Below are positions 63,958 to 64,000 of a stretch of DNA of 64,000 nucleotides, piece by piece. Origin of the DNA: G047528285 sp047528285 (GTDB lineage Bacteria > Pseudomonadota > Gammaproteobacteria > Enterobacterales > Enterobacteriaceae); the NCBI GenBank assembly GCA_047528285.1, contig CP180022.1:806001-870000 (forward strand). Reading direction: 5' to 3'. The notes below the pieces were generated by a model. That model made no database searches. It had not been told where the DNA came from and worked only from the letters and a program-made list of their open reading frames with translations. The stretch's first letter is position 1. The number at the start of each line of letters is the position of its first letter. A program made the translations under genes and the position numbers.

Positions 63958-64000
63958 ACTTTTTTGCCTCAGGAATTTAGAGATGGCGCATTATTGTGCA

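Noticed and set aside
1..64000. CRISPR array, insertion sequence, prophage or new defence system
   Set aside because: No direct-repeat/spacer pattern, transposase, integrase or phage gene was seen; all intact genes are housekeeping.

Overview
The window is a stretch of gammaproteobacterial chromosome whose proteins match Escherichia coli orthologues closely, usually at nearly identical length. It also holds very large, extremely AT-rich gaps. Intact housekeeping genes sit as moderate-GC islands in DNA that is mostly A and T, with no insertion sequence, phage, CRISPR array or rRNA that I can see. This pattern suggests an insect endosymbiont of the Enterobacterales, probably Sodalis-allied, caught in the middle of genome reduction. 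The lineage is an inference from composition and gene content.

The main result is that the gaps are not empty. When translated and compared with the gene expected there from E. coli gene order (recalled from memory, not searched), many gaps read as decayed genes of nearly original length, with stops and frameshifts but with residues still in register. Supported remnants are mrcA, yobF, kdgR, uvrC, rlmL, the 3' end of uup, pqiA, pqiB, mltF, dauA, ychF, ndk, pilW, xseA, dinF, ptsP, ygdQ and sfsA, with a weak trace of gluQ. The clearest is rlmL, about 2.09 kb of decayed sequence directly upstream of uup.

Layout: 1-5.2 kb carries aroB (cut by the window edge), aroK, a mrcA remnant and nadE. 5.9-11.6 kb carries cspC with a broken yobF leader, a kdgR remnant, pgsA and a uvrC remnant. 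12.0-18.2 kb carries an rlmL remnant, a C-terminally truncated uup and pqiA/pqiB remnants. 18.2-26.6 kb carries purL, a probable mltF remnant and a lone tRNA-Val(GAC). 27.6-30.5 kb carries a dauA remnant, pth and a ychF remnant. 31.1-40.4 kb is the best preserved block: ndk remnant, rlmN, pilW remnant, rodZ, ispG, hisS, yfgM, bamB, der. 40.4-45.1 kb carries an xseA remnant, rpoH, a dinF remnant and zur. 48.0-51.4 kb carries uvrD and corA. 52.5-58.9 kb carries thyA, lgt, a ptsP remnant, rppH, mutH and a ygdQ remnant. 60.1-64.0 kb carries an sfsA remnant, dksA and typA.

Retained functions are translation (hisS, pth, rlmN, der, typA, tRNA-Val), envelope assembly (pgsA, lgt, bamB, yfgM, rodZ), biosynthesis (aroB, aroK chorismate; purL purines; thyA dTMP; nadE NAD; ispG isoprenoids), regulation (rpoH, zur, dksA, cspC, rppH) and some repair (uvrD, mutH). 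Lost functions include a bifunctional penicillin-binding protein, nucleotide-excision incision (uvrC), pectin-catabolism repression (kdgR), the nitrogen PTS enzyme I (ptsP) and 23S rRNA methylation by RlmL. I found no evidence of a new defence or mobile system; the interest lies in the fossil record of the gaps.
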